Shown: positions 24,722 to 33,843 of the stretch, piece by piece
How the letters are laid out: the number at the start of each line of letters is the position of its first letter
Numbering within the stretch: the first letter of the stretch is position 1
Source: Sphingomonas yunnanensis
GTDB taxonomy: Bacteria; Pseudomonadota; Alphaproteobacteria; Sphingomonadales; Sphingomonadaceae
Assembly: GCF_019898765.1 (NCBI RefSeq)
Contig: NZ_JAIOKB010000011.1
Location: forward strand, 1-58,171
DNA: 58,171 nt
Direction of reading: 5' to 3'
Made by a program: the position numbers and the translations under genes
The notes under the pieces: model-generated
Databases searched by the model: none
What the model saw: the letters and a program-made list of their open reading frames with translations, nothing else
What the model was told of the DNA's origin: nothing

Positions 24722-26250
24722 GCCGGCGCCGCGGCGCGCGCGAGATAGGCGTCGATCCGCTCGGCGGTGCCCGGCGCGACGTGGAGGCCGAGCTTGCTGC
24801 GGCGGTAGAGCACGTCCTCGGCGGTGCGCGCCCACTCGGTCGCGACGAGATAGTCGAGCTCGCGCGCGGTCAGCCCCGCGCCGAAATCCTCGCCAAGGTC
24901 GGCCGTGGAGCGAGTGTCGCCGAGCAGCGCGCGTGCCTCGGTCCCATAAGCGCGCGCCAGCCGGCGCAGCAGCGCGCGGTGGTGCGCGGGATAGTCGCGC
25001 GCCAGCGAGCCGACGAGCGTCTCGAACGCCTCGGCGGGAAAGTCGCCCCCGGGCAGCGTCGCGCCCGCGGTCCAGGCGCCGCCGGCATGGGGGAAGGTCT
25101 CGGCAAGCGCCGCCATCGCATGCTCGGCGAGCTTGCGATAGGTGGTGATCTTGCCGCCGAAGATGCTCAGCATCGGGGCGTTCTCGTTGGCGCCGGCGGT
25201 GCCACGATCGAGGTCGAGTACATAGTCGCGCGTCACCGCCGAGGCGCTGGCCGCCTTGTCGTCGTACAGCGGGCGGATCCCGGCATAGCTCCACACGATC
25301 TGCTCGCGCGACACCGGCGCGGCGAAATAACGCGCGATCGTCTCGAGCAGATAGTCCGTCTCATGCGGCGCGATCGCGGCGCGACCGGGTGCGCCCTCCC
25401 ATGGCTCATCGGTGGTCCCGACCAGGGTGAAGTCGCCCTCGTACGGGATGGCGAAGACGATGCGGCGGTCGGGGTTCTGCAGCATGAAGGCGTGATCGCC
25501 GGCGTAGAGCCGGGGCACGACGATATGGCTGCCCTTGACCAGCCGCACCCCGCGATCGTCGCGCGCGTGCGGCACGCGCGAGAGGATATCGGCGACCCAC
25601 GGCCCCGCGGCGTTGACCAGCGCGCGCGCGGTAAGGGTGCGCTCGCCGCGCCCGTCCGCGATCGTCGCGCGCCAGCCGCCCCCCGCGCGCTCGGCGTCGA
25701 CCAACCGGGTGCGCGTGAGCACCGTCGCGCCGCGGTCGGCGGCGTCGCGCGCGTTGAGCACGACCAGCCGGCTGTCCTCGACCCAGCAGTCGGAATAGAC
25801 GAAGGCGCGGCCGTGCTGGCGCAGGCCGTCGCCGCGCGGGTCGTTCGCGAGCCGGATCGTCTCGGTGGCGGGCAGGCGCTCGCGCCCGCCGAGATGGTCG
25901 TAGAGGAACAGCCCGGCGCGCACCATCCAGGCCGGCCGCGGCGAGTTCGTCTGCGGCAGCACGAAGCGCAGCGGCCAGATGATGTGCGGCGCCATCGCCC
26001 ACAGCCGCTCGCGCTCGATCAGCGCCTCGCGCACCAGCCGCACCTCGCCATATTCGAGGTAGCGCAGCCCGCCGTGGATCAGCTTGGTCGAGGCCGAGGA
26101 GGTGTGCGCGGCGAGATCGTCCTGCTCGACCAGCGTCACGCGCAGGCCGCGACCGGCCGCGTCGCGCGCGATCCCGGCGCCGTTGATCCCGCCGCCGATC
26201 ACCAGCAGGTCGGTGTCGAAGCCGTCGCGTGTCTCGTTCCCGCTCTGCAT
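24718..26250 (-). CDS. glpD: Aerobic glycerol-3-phosphate dehydrogenase
   Basis: 510 residues from the ATG at 26250, full length. It is an FAD enzyme at the inner membrane that oxidises glycerol 3-phosphate to dihydroxyacetone phosphate and passes electrons to quinone. The FAD motif LLVIGGGINGAGIARDAAGR is at the N-terminus, followed by HTSSASTKLIHGGLRYLE, typical of GlpD. ALVNAAGPW and TDEPWEG mark the rest of the catalytic domain, and the C-terminal cap region is intact. The next gene, glpR, overlaps it. Divergent glpF-glpK completes the glycerol pathway. Confidence 0.96.
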   Translation of the reverse strand: MQSGNETRDGFDTDLLVIGGGINGAGIARDAAGRGLRVTLVEQDDLAAHTSSASTKLIHGGLRYLEYGEVRLVREALIERERLWAMAPHIIWPLRFVLPQTNSPRPAWMVRAGLFLYDHLGGRERLPATETIRLANDPRGDGLRQHGRAFVYSDCWVEDSRLVVLNARDAADRGATVLTRTRLVDAERAGGGWRATIADGRGERTLTARALVNAAGPWVADILSRVPHARDDRGVRLVKGSHIVVPRLYAGDHAFMLQNPDRRIVFAIPYEGDFTLVGTTDEPWEGAPGRAAIAPHETDYLLETIARYFAAPVSREQIVWSYAGIRPLYDDKAASASAVTRDYVLDLDRGTAGANENAPMLSIFGGKITTYRKLAEHAMAALAETFPHAGGAWTAGATLPGGDFPAEAFETLVGSLARDYPAHHRALLRRLARAYGTEARALLGDTRSTADLGEDFGAGLTARELDYLVATEWARTAEDVLYRRSKLGLHVAPGTAERIDAYLARAAAPA

Positions 26251-26283
26251 GGCGCGATTATGAGCCGCGGTGCCCTGGACTTC

Positions 26284-26312
26284 AAACGAAGATGTTGACG
26301 TTCGTTCGAACC
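26284..26312. promoter_or_regulatory. Candidate GlpR operator between glpD and glpF
   Basis: The 110-bp divergent gap holds AACGAA (26285-26290) and its inverted partner TTCGTT (26301-26306), then the perfect 8-bp palindrome GTTCGAAC (26304-26311). These resemble the TTCGnnnnCGAA half-sites of GlpR operators. TTGACG at 26295-26300 could be the -35 of the glpF promoter, so a bound repressor would overlap it. The assignment is by eye. Confidence 0.5.
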
Positions 26313-26360
26313 CGGCGGACAAAAGTCGGCGACGGCCACCACGGTCGCGGGGAGAGGGAC

Positions 26361-27164
26361 ATGGCGGAGGAAGCGGCGCCGGCGGTCAGCAAGCTGCGCG
26401 GCGAGCTGATCTCGGAGATGCTCGCGGTGGCGATCATCATGACGCTAGGCGACTCGGCCGCGGCGATGATCACGCTCTACGATCCCAGCCCCTATGCCAC
26501 CGCCTATTGGGGCGTCTGTATCGCCTGGGGGCTCGCGGTGACGATCGCGATCTACGTCACCGGCGCGGTCTCGGGCACGCACGCCAACCCGGCGGTCACA
26601 CTGGCGCTGACGCTGTTCCGCGACTTCCCGCGCCGCAAGGTGCTGCCCTACGTGGTGGCGCAGGTGGTCGGCGCGATGATCGGGGCAGCGCTGGTCTACC
26701 AGATGTTCGGCCCGGTGATCGACGCCTATAACGTGAGCCACGCGCTCACCCGCGCGGAGGGCGGCGCGGCGGGCGTCTTCTTCACCGCGCCGGGGCTGCA
26801 CATCACCGCGGTCCACGCTTTCTGGGACGAGGTGGTGCTCACCGCGATCCTGCTGCTCGGCATCTTCGCCATCACCGACGAGTTCAACACCTCCGCGCCC
26901 ATGGCCAACGCGAGCGCGCTGATCATCGGCCTGCTGGTGGCGTGCATCGGCGCCTCGGCGGGCTTCCTCGAGGGCTGGCCGATCAATCCCGCGCGCGACT
27001 TCGGGCCGCGGCTGTTCTGCTGGCTGCTCGGTTGGGGTCCGTCGGCCTTTCCCGGCCCGGACCATTATTGGTGGGTGCCGATCGCCGGGCCGCTGGTGGG
27101 TGGCGTCGTCGGTGCGGGGCTCTATCAGTTCCTGGTCAAGCCGTACCTGCCGCGACGGCGCTGA
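26361..27164 (+). CDS. glpF: Glycerol facilitator (aquaglyceroporin)
   Basis: 267 residues from the ATG at 26361, with GGAGAGGG just upstream. It is a six-helix inner-membrane channel of the MIP family. Both pore motifs are present, THANPAVT and INPARDFGPR; the Asp after the second NPA (NPARD) is the mark of glycerol channels rather than water channels. It allows passive glycerol entry. The kinase gene follows after 11 bp, so trapping by phosphorylation is co-expressed. Confidence 0.94.
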   Translation: MAEEAAPAVSKLRGELISEMLAVAIIMTLGDSAAAMITLYDPSPYATAYWGVCIAWGLAVTIAIYVTGAVSGTHANPAVTLALTLFRDFPRRKVLPYVVAQVVGAMIGAALVYQMFGPVIDAYNVSHALTRAEGGAAGVFFTAPGLHITAVHAFWDEVVLTAILLLGIFAITDEFNTSAPMANASALIIGLLVACIGASAGFLEGWPINPARDFGPRLFCWLLGWGPSAFPGPDHYWWVPIAGPLVGGVVGAGLYQFLVKPYLPRRR

Positions 27165-27175
27165 GGAGAGGGATC

Positions 27176-28672
27176 ATGGCCGAACCGAAGAACCACGTGC
27201 TGGCGATCGACCAGGGCACCACCTCCACCCGCGCGATCGTCTTCGACCGCGACGCGCGCCCGGTCGCCACCGCGCAGACCGAGTTCGCGCAGCATTATCC
27301 CGAGGGCGGCTGGGTCGAGCACGATCCCGAGGATATCTGGCGCGACACGCTCCAGGTCGCGCGCGACGCGATCGCGCAGAGCGGTGCCGGTGCCAAGGGC
27401 GTGGCCGCGATCGGCATCACCAACCAGCGCGAGACCGTGGTGGTATGGGACCGTGCGAGCGGCGCGCCGATCCACCGCGCGATCGTCTGGCAGGACCGCC
27501 GGACCGCCAGGCTCTGCGCCGAACTCAAGGCGGCCGGGCACGAACCCGCGGTGCGCGCCAAGACCGGGCTGCTGATCGACCCCTATTTCTCCGCCACCAA
27601 GCTCGCCTGGATCCTCGATCACGTCGAGGGCGCGCGGGCGAGGGCGGAGCGCGGCGAGCTGGCGTTCGGCACGATCGACAGCTTCCTGCTGTGGCGGCTG
27701 ACCGGAGGGCAGGTGCACGCCACCGACGTCACCAACGCCGGCCGCACCCTGCTCTACGACATCCGCGCGCAGCGCTGGGACGAGGAGTTGTGCCGGCTCT
27801 TCGACGTGCCCATGGCGCTGCTGCCCGAGGTGCACGACAACAGCCGCGTCTTCGGCCACACTGCCGAGGGCCTGTTCGAGGTCGCGATCCCGATCGCGGG
27901 CATCGCGGGCGACCAGCAGGCCGCGCTGATCGGCCAGGCCTGTTTCGACACCGGCATGGCGAAGTCGACCTACGGCACCGGCTGCTTCCTGCTGCTCAAC
28001 ACGGGGGCCGAGGCGATCGAGTCGGAGCACCGGCTGCTGACCACGCCGGCCTATCGGCTCGACGGCACGATGACCTATGCGCTGGAGGGCTCGATCTTCG
28101 TCGCCGGGGCGGCGGTCAAATGGCTGCGCGATGGCATCGGCGTGATCACGCATGCGCGCGAGACCAACGACATGGCGACGCAGGTGCCCGACAGCCACGG
28201 GGTCTACATGGTCCCGGCGTTCGTCGGGCTCGGCGCGCCGCACTGGGACCCGGACGCGCGCGGCGCGATCTTCGGGCTGACGCTCGGCGCCACCCAGGCG
28301 CATCTCGCGCGCGCCGCGCTGGAGGCGGTGGGCTATCAGACGATGGACCTCACCGCCGCGATGATCGCCGACGGCGGCGCCGCACCGGCGACGATCCGGG
28401 TCGACGGCGGCATGGCGGCGAACGACTGGCTGTGCCAGTTCCTCGCCGATCTGCTTCAGGTAGCGGTCGAGCGGCCGGTGCATCTCGAGACCACCGCGCT
28501 GGGCGCCGCCTTCCTCGCCGGACTGGCGACAGGGGTCTGGGCCGATCTCGACGCGGTGCGTGCCACCTGGGCGCGGCGCGACTGTTTCGAGCCGCGCATG
28601 GCGGCGGCGGACCGGGAGCGCCTGGTGGCCGGCTGGAAGGTCGCGGTGGCGAAGACGCTGACGACGGGGTGA
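27176..28672 (+). CDS. glpK: Glycerol kinase
   Basis: 498 residues from the ATG at 27176, preceded by GAGGAGAGGG. It is an FGGY-family kinase making glycerol 3-phosphate in the cytoplasm. The phosphate motif LAIDQGTTSTRAI is at the start, then GITNQRET, IVWQDRRTA, STYGTGCFLL and the C-terminal DGGMAANDWLCQF. It pairs with glpF and opposes glpD-glpR across the shared regulatory gap. Length and motifs are entirely typical. Confidence 0.97.
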   Translation: MAEPKNHVLAIDQGTTSTRAIVFDRDARPVATAQTEFAQHYPEGGWVEHDPEDIWRDTLQVARDAIAQSGAGAKGVAAIGITNQRETVVVWDRASGAPIHRAIVWQDRRTARLCAELKAAGHEPAVRAKTGLLIDPYFSATKLAWILDHVEGARARAERGELAFGTIDSFLLWRLTGGQVHATDVTNAGRTLLYDIRAQRWDEELCRLFDVPMALLPEVHDNSRVFGHTAEGLFEVAIPIAGIAGDQQAALIGQACFDTGMAKSTYGTGCFLLLNTGAEAIESEHRLLTTPAYRLDGTMTYALEGSIFVAGAAVKWLRDGIGVITHARETNDMATQVPDSHGVYMVPAFVGLGAPHWDPDARGAIFGLTLGATQAHLARAALEAVGYQTMDLTAAMIADGGAAPATIRVDGGMAANDWLCQFLADLLQVAVERPVHLETTALGAAFLAGLATGVWADLDAVRATWARRDCFEPRMAAADRERLVAGWKVAVAKTLTTG

Positions 28673-28700
28673 GGGGGGGCGGCGCGTTCCACTCTCCCGC

Positions 28701-28730
28701 CGTCATCCTGAGACGAGTCCAGGACGACAC
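28701..28730. repeat. Solo arm of the 96-bp palindrome family
   Basis: CGTCATCCTGAGACGAGTCC then AGGACGACAC, one arm only, able to form a single hairpin (TCCTG facing CAGGA, extended by GTC and GAC). It lies between the convergent glpK and phosphate transporter genes and may help end both transcripts. Confidence 0.55.
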
Positions 28731-28767
28731 CCTTCGATGAAGCAACGCGGCGCGCGCGCCAACCCTC

Positions 28768-29781
28768 TCAGAACAGCAGCGTCACCGAGTAGACCAGCGC
28801 GCCCACAGCGGCGGAGGCGGGGATGGTGATCACCCACGCCACCACCACGTTCTTGGCCACGCCCCAGCGCACCGCCGAGGCGCGCCGCGCCACGCCCGCG
28901 CCGATGATCGAGCCCGTGATCGTGTGCGTGGTCGACACCGGGATCCCGAGCGTCGACGCGCCGAACAGCACGATCGAGCCCGCGAGGGAGGCGCTGAAGC
29001 CCTGGTGCTGCGACAGCCGCGTGATACGCGAGCCCATCGTCTCGATGATCCGCCACCCGCCGGTCATCGTGCCCAGCCCGATCGCGACATAGCAGCTGAT
29101 CGCGACCCAGTGCGGCACCGCGAACGGCCCCGTCAGACGGCCCGTCGAGTAGAGCAGGACGGTGATGATCCCCATCGTCTTCTGCGCGTCGTTGAGGCCG
29201 TGGCTGAGCGAGTAAGCGGCCGACGACACCAGGTGCAGCACGCGGAACGAGCGCTCCGCCTGGTTCGCGGTGCGGCGGCGCAGCGCCCAGCTCGACAGCA
29301 GCATGACGAGCATCGCCAGGACCATCCCGATCGTCGGCGAGAGCACGATCGCGATCAGCGTCTTGTTGAGCCCGGCCCATTTCACGCCCGACAGTCCGGC
29401 ATGCGCCACGCCGGCGCCGATCAGCCCGCCCACCAGCGCGTGGCTGCTCGACGAAGGGATGCCCTTCAGCCAGGTGATGACGTTCCACGTCATCGCCCCG
29501 CCGAGTGCGCCGAAGATCACCGCGGGCGTCACCACCTCCTGCGCGATCAGCCCCTTGCCGATCGTCTCGGCGACGGCGTGGAGGCTCGGCACCGCCAGCG
29601 TCAGGAAATAGGCGGCGAAGTTGAAGAAGGCGGCGAACACCACCGCCTGAACCGGCGACAGCAGCCGAGTCGCGACCACGGTGGCGATCGAGTTGGCGGC
29701 GTCGTGCAGCCCGTTCAGATAATCGAACGCCAGCGCGACCAGGATGAGGCCGACCAGCAGCGGAAAGGCGAGCTCGTGCAT
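28768..29781 (-). CDS. pit: Low-affinity inorganic phosphate transporter (PiT family)
   Basis: 337 residues, near the short end for PiT carriers but complete: about ten membrane segments and both inverted halves. The duplicated signatures are LNGLHDAANSIATVV near the start and LSHGLNDAQKTMGI later, with the paired loops GIPSSSSHALVGG and GIPVSTTHTITGS. It imports phosphate with protons or metal-phosphate. It follows the DUF47 gene after 9 bp, the usual pairing for this family. Confidence 0.93.
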   Translation of the reverse strand: MHELAFPLLVGLILVALAFDYLNGLHDAANSIATVVATRLLSPVQAVVFAAFFNFAAYFLTLAVPSLHAVAETIGKGLIAQEVVTPAVIFGALGGAMTWNVITWLKGIPSSSSHALVGGLIGAGVAHAGLSGVKWAGLNKTLIAIVLSPTIGMVLAMLVMLLSSWALRRRTANQAERSFRVLHLVSSAAYSLSHGLNDAQKTMGIITVLLYSTGRLTGPFAVPHWVAISCYVAIGLGTMTGGWRIIETMGSRITRLSQHQGFSASLAGSIVLFGASTLGIPVSTTHTITGSIIGAGVARRASAVRWGVAKNVVVAWVITIPASAAVGALVYSVTLLF

Positions 29782-29790
29782 GGCCGCGGC

Positions 29791-30435
29791 TCAGGCGTGA
29801 TCGATGACGATGCCATCGATCTCGTCGGCGACGTCCTCGAAGGCGTCGAGCACGCGCTCGAGATGCTTGTACAGCTCGCGCTCCACCACGAAGCGCAGCG
29901 TGTCGGTGCGGCCGAACGCGCCCAGCGAGCGCTTCAGCCCGGCGGCGTGCATCTCGTCGGCGCGGCCCTCGATGCGGATCAGCTGCTCGGTGAAGTCGTG
30001 CAGCGCGGCGCCGTTGCGGCTGACGTCGCGCAGCAGCGGCATCGCCGCGACGGCGAGCTCGGCCGCCTCGACCGCGGCGGCGGCCATCTCGCGCATCTCG
30101 GGCGCGAACTCGCGCACCTGGTAGAGGTCGATCGCGGCGGCGGCGGCCTGCATCTCGTCGACCGTGTCGTCGAGCGCGCCGATCAGCGTGGCGATCGCGC
30201 CGCGGTCGAACGGCGTCAGGAAGGTCGAGCGCACCGTCTTGAGCACGTCGCGGGTGATGTCGTCGGCGTCATGCTCGCGCGCGATGATCTCGGCGATCAT
30301 CGCGGCGGGATCGCCCTCGCCACCGACCAGCCGGGCGAGCGCGCGCGCGCCCGCCAGATCGATCGCGGCGTGCGCCTCGAACAGCTCGAAGAAATTACCC
30401 GTCTTCGGCAGAAGACGCTGGAACCAAGCGAACAT
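29791..30435 (-). CDS. DUF47 (PhoU-like) partner of the Pit transporter
   Basis: 214 residues from the ATG at 30435; a TTG at 30438 is also possible. It is an all-helical PhoU-related protein of the TIGR00153/DUF47 family. FAWFQRLLPKTGNFFELFEAH at the start is typical, as is EHDADDITRDV, which carries acidic residues that bind metal in this fold. It is thought to modulate the adjacent Pit transporter. It is the first gene of the two-gene unit. The upstream 230 bp hold its promoter region and that of the divergent DUF892 gene. Confidence 0.87.
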   Translation of the reverse strand: MFAWFQRLLPKTGNFFELFEAHAAIDLAGARALARLVGGEGDPAAMIAEIIAREHDADDITRDVLKTVRSTFLTPFDRGAIATLIGALDDTVDEMQAAAAAIDLYQVREFAPEMREMAAAAVEAAELAVAAMPLLRDVSRNGAALHDFTEQLIRIEGRADEMHAAGLKRSLGAFGRTDTLRFVVERELYKHLERVLDAFEDVADEIDGIVIDHA

Positions 30436-30613
30436 CAAACTCCCATCCCCACCCGAAGGTGCTCACATCCCGGTAGCCCGAAGCACGAGTTGCGCGCGGC
30501 GCCAAGCGAAACCGAGCGGGGCCATGGCGGAGGGATGTGACACTTGGGTTGCAGCGCCCTGCGCCCGTCCGCCCCGAAAACCGATAACCTGCATCAAAGG
30601 TATTGAATTTAAA

Positions 30614-30638
30614 GGAACATCCGGTGCCGCGCCAGCTT
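30614..30638 (+). promoter_or_regulatory. Possible EcfG-type general-stress promoter
   Basis: GGAAC at 30614-30618 is followed after 16 bases by GCTT, close to the alphaproteobacterial EcfG consensus GGAAC-N16/17-CGTT but wrong in two -10 bases. It lies 25 bp before the DUF892 start. DUF892 genes are commonly in this regulon, which is the main support. Confidence 0.3.
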
Positions 30639-30662
30639 GATCGGGGCAGCAAGGAGAGACGC

Positions 30663-31184
30663 ATGGCAAGCTATTCCAACGACGTGGTTCAGTCGGTGTT
30701 CGTGACCGGGCTGAAGAATGCGCACGGAGTCGAGCATCAGGCGCTGGCGTTGCTCGACCGCCAGCTCGACCACCTCGCCAACTATCCCGAGGTCGCCGCG
30801 CAGCGGCGCCAGCATCGCGCCGAGACCGAGGAGCAGATCCAGCGGTTGGAGGAGATCCTCGCCGGTTTCGGCGAGACCCACTCGGTGCTCAAGGACGCGG
30901 CTTTGTCCTTCACCGGCAACATGGCGGCGCTGGCGCACGTCTTCGCGCCCGACGAGATCCTCAAGAACAGCTTCGCCAATTTCGCCTTCGAGAATTTCGA
31001 GGCGGCGAGCTACAAGTCGCTGCTGACGCTGGCGGACGCCGGCGGGTTCCAGCAGCCTGTGTCGCTCCTGACGGCCTCGCTCAACGAGGAGCTGGCGATG
31101 GCGGCCTGGGTCGACGAGCATAACGCCGAGCTCACGCTGAAATACGTGGAGCGCCGCGCCGCGGGCGAGACGGCGAGCCACTGA
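30663..31184 (+). CDS. DUF892/YciF-like ferritin-like protein
   Basis: 173 residues from the ATG at 30663, with AAGGAGAG upstream. It is a four-helix ferritin-like protein of the DUF892 group. The acidic and histidine residues expected for a di-metal site are in NAHGVEHQAL, the HRAETEEQIQRLEE helix and the late NEELAMAAWVDEHNAEL helix. Such proteins accumulate under stress in many alphaproteobacteria; their reaction is unknown. It is divergent from the phosphate unit, and a weak EcfG-type promoter may drive it. Confidence 0.82.
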   Translation: MASYSNDVVQSVFVTGLKNAHGVEHQALALLDRQLDHLANYPEVAAQRRQHRAETEEQIQRLEEILAGFGETHSVLKDAALSFTGNMAALAHVFAPDEILKNSFANFAFENFEAASYKSLLTLADAGGFQQPVSLLTASLNEELAMAAWVDEHNAELTLKYVERRAAGETASH

Positions 31185-31192
31185 GGCGGGTG

Positions 31193-31331
31193 GGACTCAA
31201 CATCCGGGGCGTGATGGGGTGCGCGGTCAAGTGACGGCGGTGCTGGGCTTTCGCCGCGAAGGTCGGCCCGCCGACGGGCGCGAATGTTGCGAATGTTGAG
31301 TCGCCGGCGCGATCCGCGCGAACGTTGAGTC
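31193..31331. repeat. Cluster of short GAAYGTTGAGTC repeats in a gene-free gap
   Basis: The 331-bp gap 31185-31515 has no credible gene. It contains GGACTCAACATC (31193-31204, inverted), GAATGTTGCGAATGTTGAGT (31282-31301, two tandem cores) and GAACGTTGAGTCC (31320-31332). The inverted and direct copies could pair or bind a protein; nothing else identifies them. A terminator-like hairpin follows at 31462. Confidence 0.45.
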
Positions 31332-31461
31332 CGGCGCGGGCAGCGCGCACGCGCGTGAGTGGTGGGCGTCGTCGGACATGATCGCGACCGGCGACGATGA
31401 GACAGAGCCGCCCGAGTGTGGCAGGCGCGCGCGGCGTAGGACAGTGGCAGCGTGAAGGCGC

Positions 31462-31488
31462 AAATCCTCCCCGTACCGGGGAGGATTT
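31462..31488. terminator. Hairpin terminator candidate at the end of the trehalose operon
   Basis: A perfect 11-bp stem (AAATCCTCCCC facing GGGGAGGATTT) with a 5-base loop lies 27 bp beyond the treY stop codon. The stem ends in A or T runs of three or four on both strands, so it could end transcription from either side. Confidence 0.55.
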
Positions 31489-31515
31489 TGCCTCCCCGTT
31501 CTCAGCTGCTTCCGC

Positions 31516-33843
31516 TCACACCACCGCGACCGACACCGGCCCCTCGGCGAACAGCGCGCCCGCCGCGATCTCCTCGCCCGAGGCGAAGCGCACGCGCGTG
31601 TCGGCCCAGTCGGTCGTCCCATGCAACGCCACCGCGCAGCGCAGCGTGCGGTCGTCGCCGCGGCGCTCGAACGCGAGCAGGTGCCCGGCGCGCGCGCCGC
31701 TCGCCGAGGCGGCGGCATAGTCTCCGTCGCGGAACAGCGCCGGATGCGCGCGCCGCAGCGCCAGCAGCTCCGCGATCAGCCGCAGCTTCGCCGGCGCCTC
31801 TCCCTCGATCAGATGCGCGCGCCGCGCATAGTCCACCGCGCGCCGGTTGTCGGGATCGACCAGCGAGAGGTCGGCCAGCTCGGTCCCCTGGTACAGGTCG
31901 GGCACGCCCGGCAGCGTGTAGCGCAGCAGCACCTGCGCCAGCGTGTTCGCCTCGGCGATCGGGCGCAGGGCGGCGAGCAGCGCCACCACCTCCGACACGA
32001 ACGCCGCGTCGGCGAGCCAGCGGTCGAGCAGCGCGTCGGCGGCAGCCTCATAAGCCTTGTCTGGCGCCTCCCACGAAGAGCGCAGCTTGGCCTCGCGCAG
32101 CGCCTTCTGCTGCCACCCCTTCACCCGCTCGGCGAAGTCGCCGCCGGGGCCATCGTCGGGCCAGGCGCCGACCAATGTCTGGAGCAGCATATAGGCGTCG
32201 GCGGGATCGACCGCCTCGTCCTCGTCGACCCGGCGCAGCGCGAACGTGCGCCACGCCTCGGGTCGCGCGCTCACCGCCGCCAGCCGCGCGCGCACGTCCT
32301 CGCCGCGCTTGTGGTCGTGCGTCGCGGTGGTGAGCATCGCGTGCGGCACCGCGCGCGCGCGCTCCTCCATCGCGGCGTGGAAGGCGGCGGGAGGCAGCGC
32401 GAAGGTCTCGGCGTCGAAGCCGACGTCGTTGCGCGAGAGCAGCCGGCCGTAACGATAGAAAGCGGTGTCCTCGACCGCCTTGGCCGCGATCGGCGCGGAG
32501 AGCTGCTGGAAGCGGCGCACCGCCTCGGCGGCGAGCGTCGTGTCACCGGGGCCGTCGCCGGCGAGCCAGGCGAGGACGCGGTCGGTGATCGGCGCCTCGC
32601 CCGGCGGGATCAGCTCGGCGACGCGGGCGCGGACCTGCGCGCGCACCGCCTCGTCGCTGGCGGGCGCGGCGTCGCCGGTGCCGTACGTACGATAGACCGG
32701 GAAGACCCAGAGCAGCCGCTCGATCGCGCGGCGCAGCGCGGCGGGGGCGACGCCGTCGCCGCCGGGTGCGCTCGCGGCCAGCGCGGCGAAGGCGGCGACG
32801 CAGCCGTCGAGCTGGCCCGCGAACTGCCACGACAGCAGGTCCTGCCGCGCCTGGAACTCCTCGGGCTCGAAGGTCGCGCTTCGCCCGCTGATCTCCTCCC
32901 ACAAGGCGCCGAGCGGTTCGGCGCCGGCGGGATCGTGGAGCAGCGCGGTGACCTGCTCCATGAAGTCGTAGCCGCTGGACCCGTCGATCGCCCAGCCCTC
33001 GGGCTGCGGCTCGCCAGCGCCGAGAATCTTCTCGACGATGATCCAGGTCTCGGCGCCCAGCCGCGCGCGCAGCCTTTGGCAATAGCCGATCGGGTCGCTC
33101 AGCCCGTCGACATGGTCGACCCGGACGCCGTCGATCAGCCCCTCGTCGTGGAGGCGAAAGTAGAGCGCGTGCGTCGCCTCGAACACCGCGGGGTCCTCGG
33201 CTCGCACGCCGGCGAGCTCGTTGATGGTGAAAAAGCGGCGCCAGTTGAGCTGGTCGTTGGCGGTGCGCCAGTAAGCAAGCCGATAGTATTGGCGCTCGAG
33301 CAGCGGGGCGAGCGGGCTGGTCTCGGCGCCGTCCTGATCCTCGTCGCGGATCGGGAAGCGATGCTCACCATAGGCCACCACTTCCCAGCGGTCACCGCCG
33401 CGCTCGACCGCGATATCGCCCTCGGCCAGCGCCTCGGACAAGGGGGCGCCGAGCACCGGCAGCACGATCCGCTCGCGCCAGTCGATGTCGAAGACGCGCG
33501 CGTGCGGGCTGTCCGGGCCGCGCCGGAGGACGTCGTTCCACCACGCGTTGTGGCCGCCGGCGACGCCCATGTGGTTGGGGACGATGTCGATGATCACGCC
33601 CATGTCGCGCGCGCGCAGCGCGGCCACGAGTGAGCGGAACGAGTCCTCGCCGCCGAGCTCGGGATTGATCCGGGTCGGGTCGGTGACGTCATAGCCGTGG
33701 GTCGAGCCCGGTGTCGCCACCGTGATCGGCGAGGCATAGACGTGGCTCACCCCGAGCCGGTCGAGGTACGGCACCAGCGCCTCGGCGTCGGCGAAGGTGA
33801 AATCCTGGTGAAATTGAAAGCGATAGGTGGCGCGCGGGGTCAT
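31516..33843 (-). CDS. treY: Malto-oligosyltrehalose synthase
   Basis: 775 residues from the ATG at 33843. It is a GH13 enzyme that rearranges the reducing-end alpha-1,4 bond of a maltodextrin to alpha-1,1, making maltooligosyl-trehalose. The opening TYRFQFHQDFTFADAEALVP is diagnostic. The catalytic residues sit in GVRVDHVDGL (nucleophile Asp), IIVEKIL (acid Glu) and TATHDHKRGEDVR (transition-state Asp). It overlaps malQ by four bases (ATGA) and is the last gene of the operon. TreZ, encoded two genes upstream, releases trehalose from its product. Confidence 0.95.
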   Translation of the reverse strand: MTPRATYRFQFHQDFTFADAEALVPYLDRLGVSHVYASPITVATPGSTHGYDVTDPTRINPELGGEDSFRSLVAALRARDMGVIIDIVPNHMGVAGGHNAWWNDVLRRGPDSPHARVFDIDWRERIVLPVLGAPLSEALAEGDIAVERGGDRWEVVAYGEHRFPIRDEDQDGAETSPLAPLLERQYYRLAYWRTANDQLNWRRFFTINELAGVRAEDPAVFEATHALYFRLHDEGLIDGVRVDHVDGLSDPIGYCQRLRARLGAETWIIVEKILGAGEPQPEGWAIDGSSGYDFMEQVTALLHDPAGAEPLGALWEEISGRSATFEPEEFQARQDLLSWQFAGQLDGCVAAFAALAASAPGGDGVAPAALRRAIERLLWVFPVYRTYGTGDAAPASDEAVRAQVRARVAELIPPGEAPITDRVLAWLAGDGPGDTTLAAEAVRRFQQLSAPIAAKAVEDTAFYRYGRLLSRNDVGFDAETFALPPAAFHAAMEERARAVPHAMLTTATHDHKRGEDVRARLAAVSARPEAWRTFALRRVDEDEAVDPADAYMLLQTLVGAWPDDGPGGDFAERVKGWQQKALREAKLRSSWEAPDKAYEAAADALLDRWLADAAFVSEVVALLAALRPIAEANTLAQVLLRYTLPGVPDLYQGTELADLSLVDPDNRRAVDYARRAHLIEGEAPAKLRLIAELLALRRAHPALFRDGDYAAASASGARAGHLLAFERRGDDRTLRCAVALHGTTDWADTRVRFASGEEIAAGALFAEGPVSVAVV

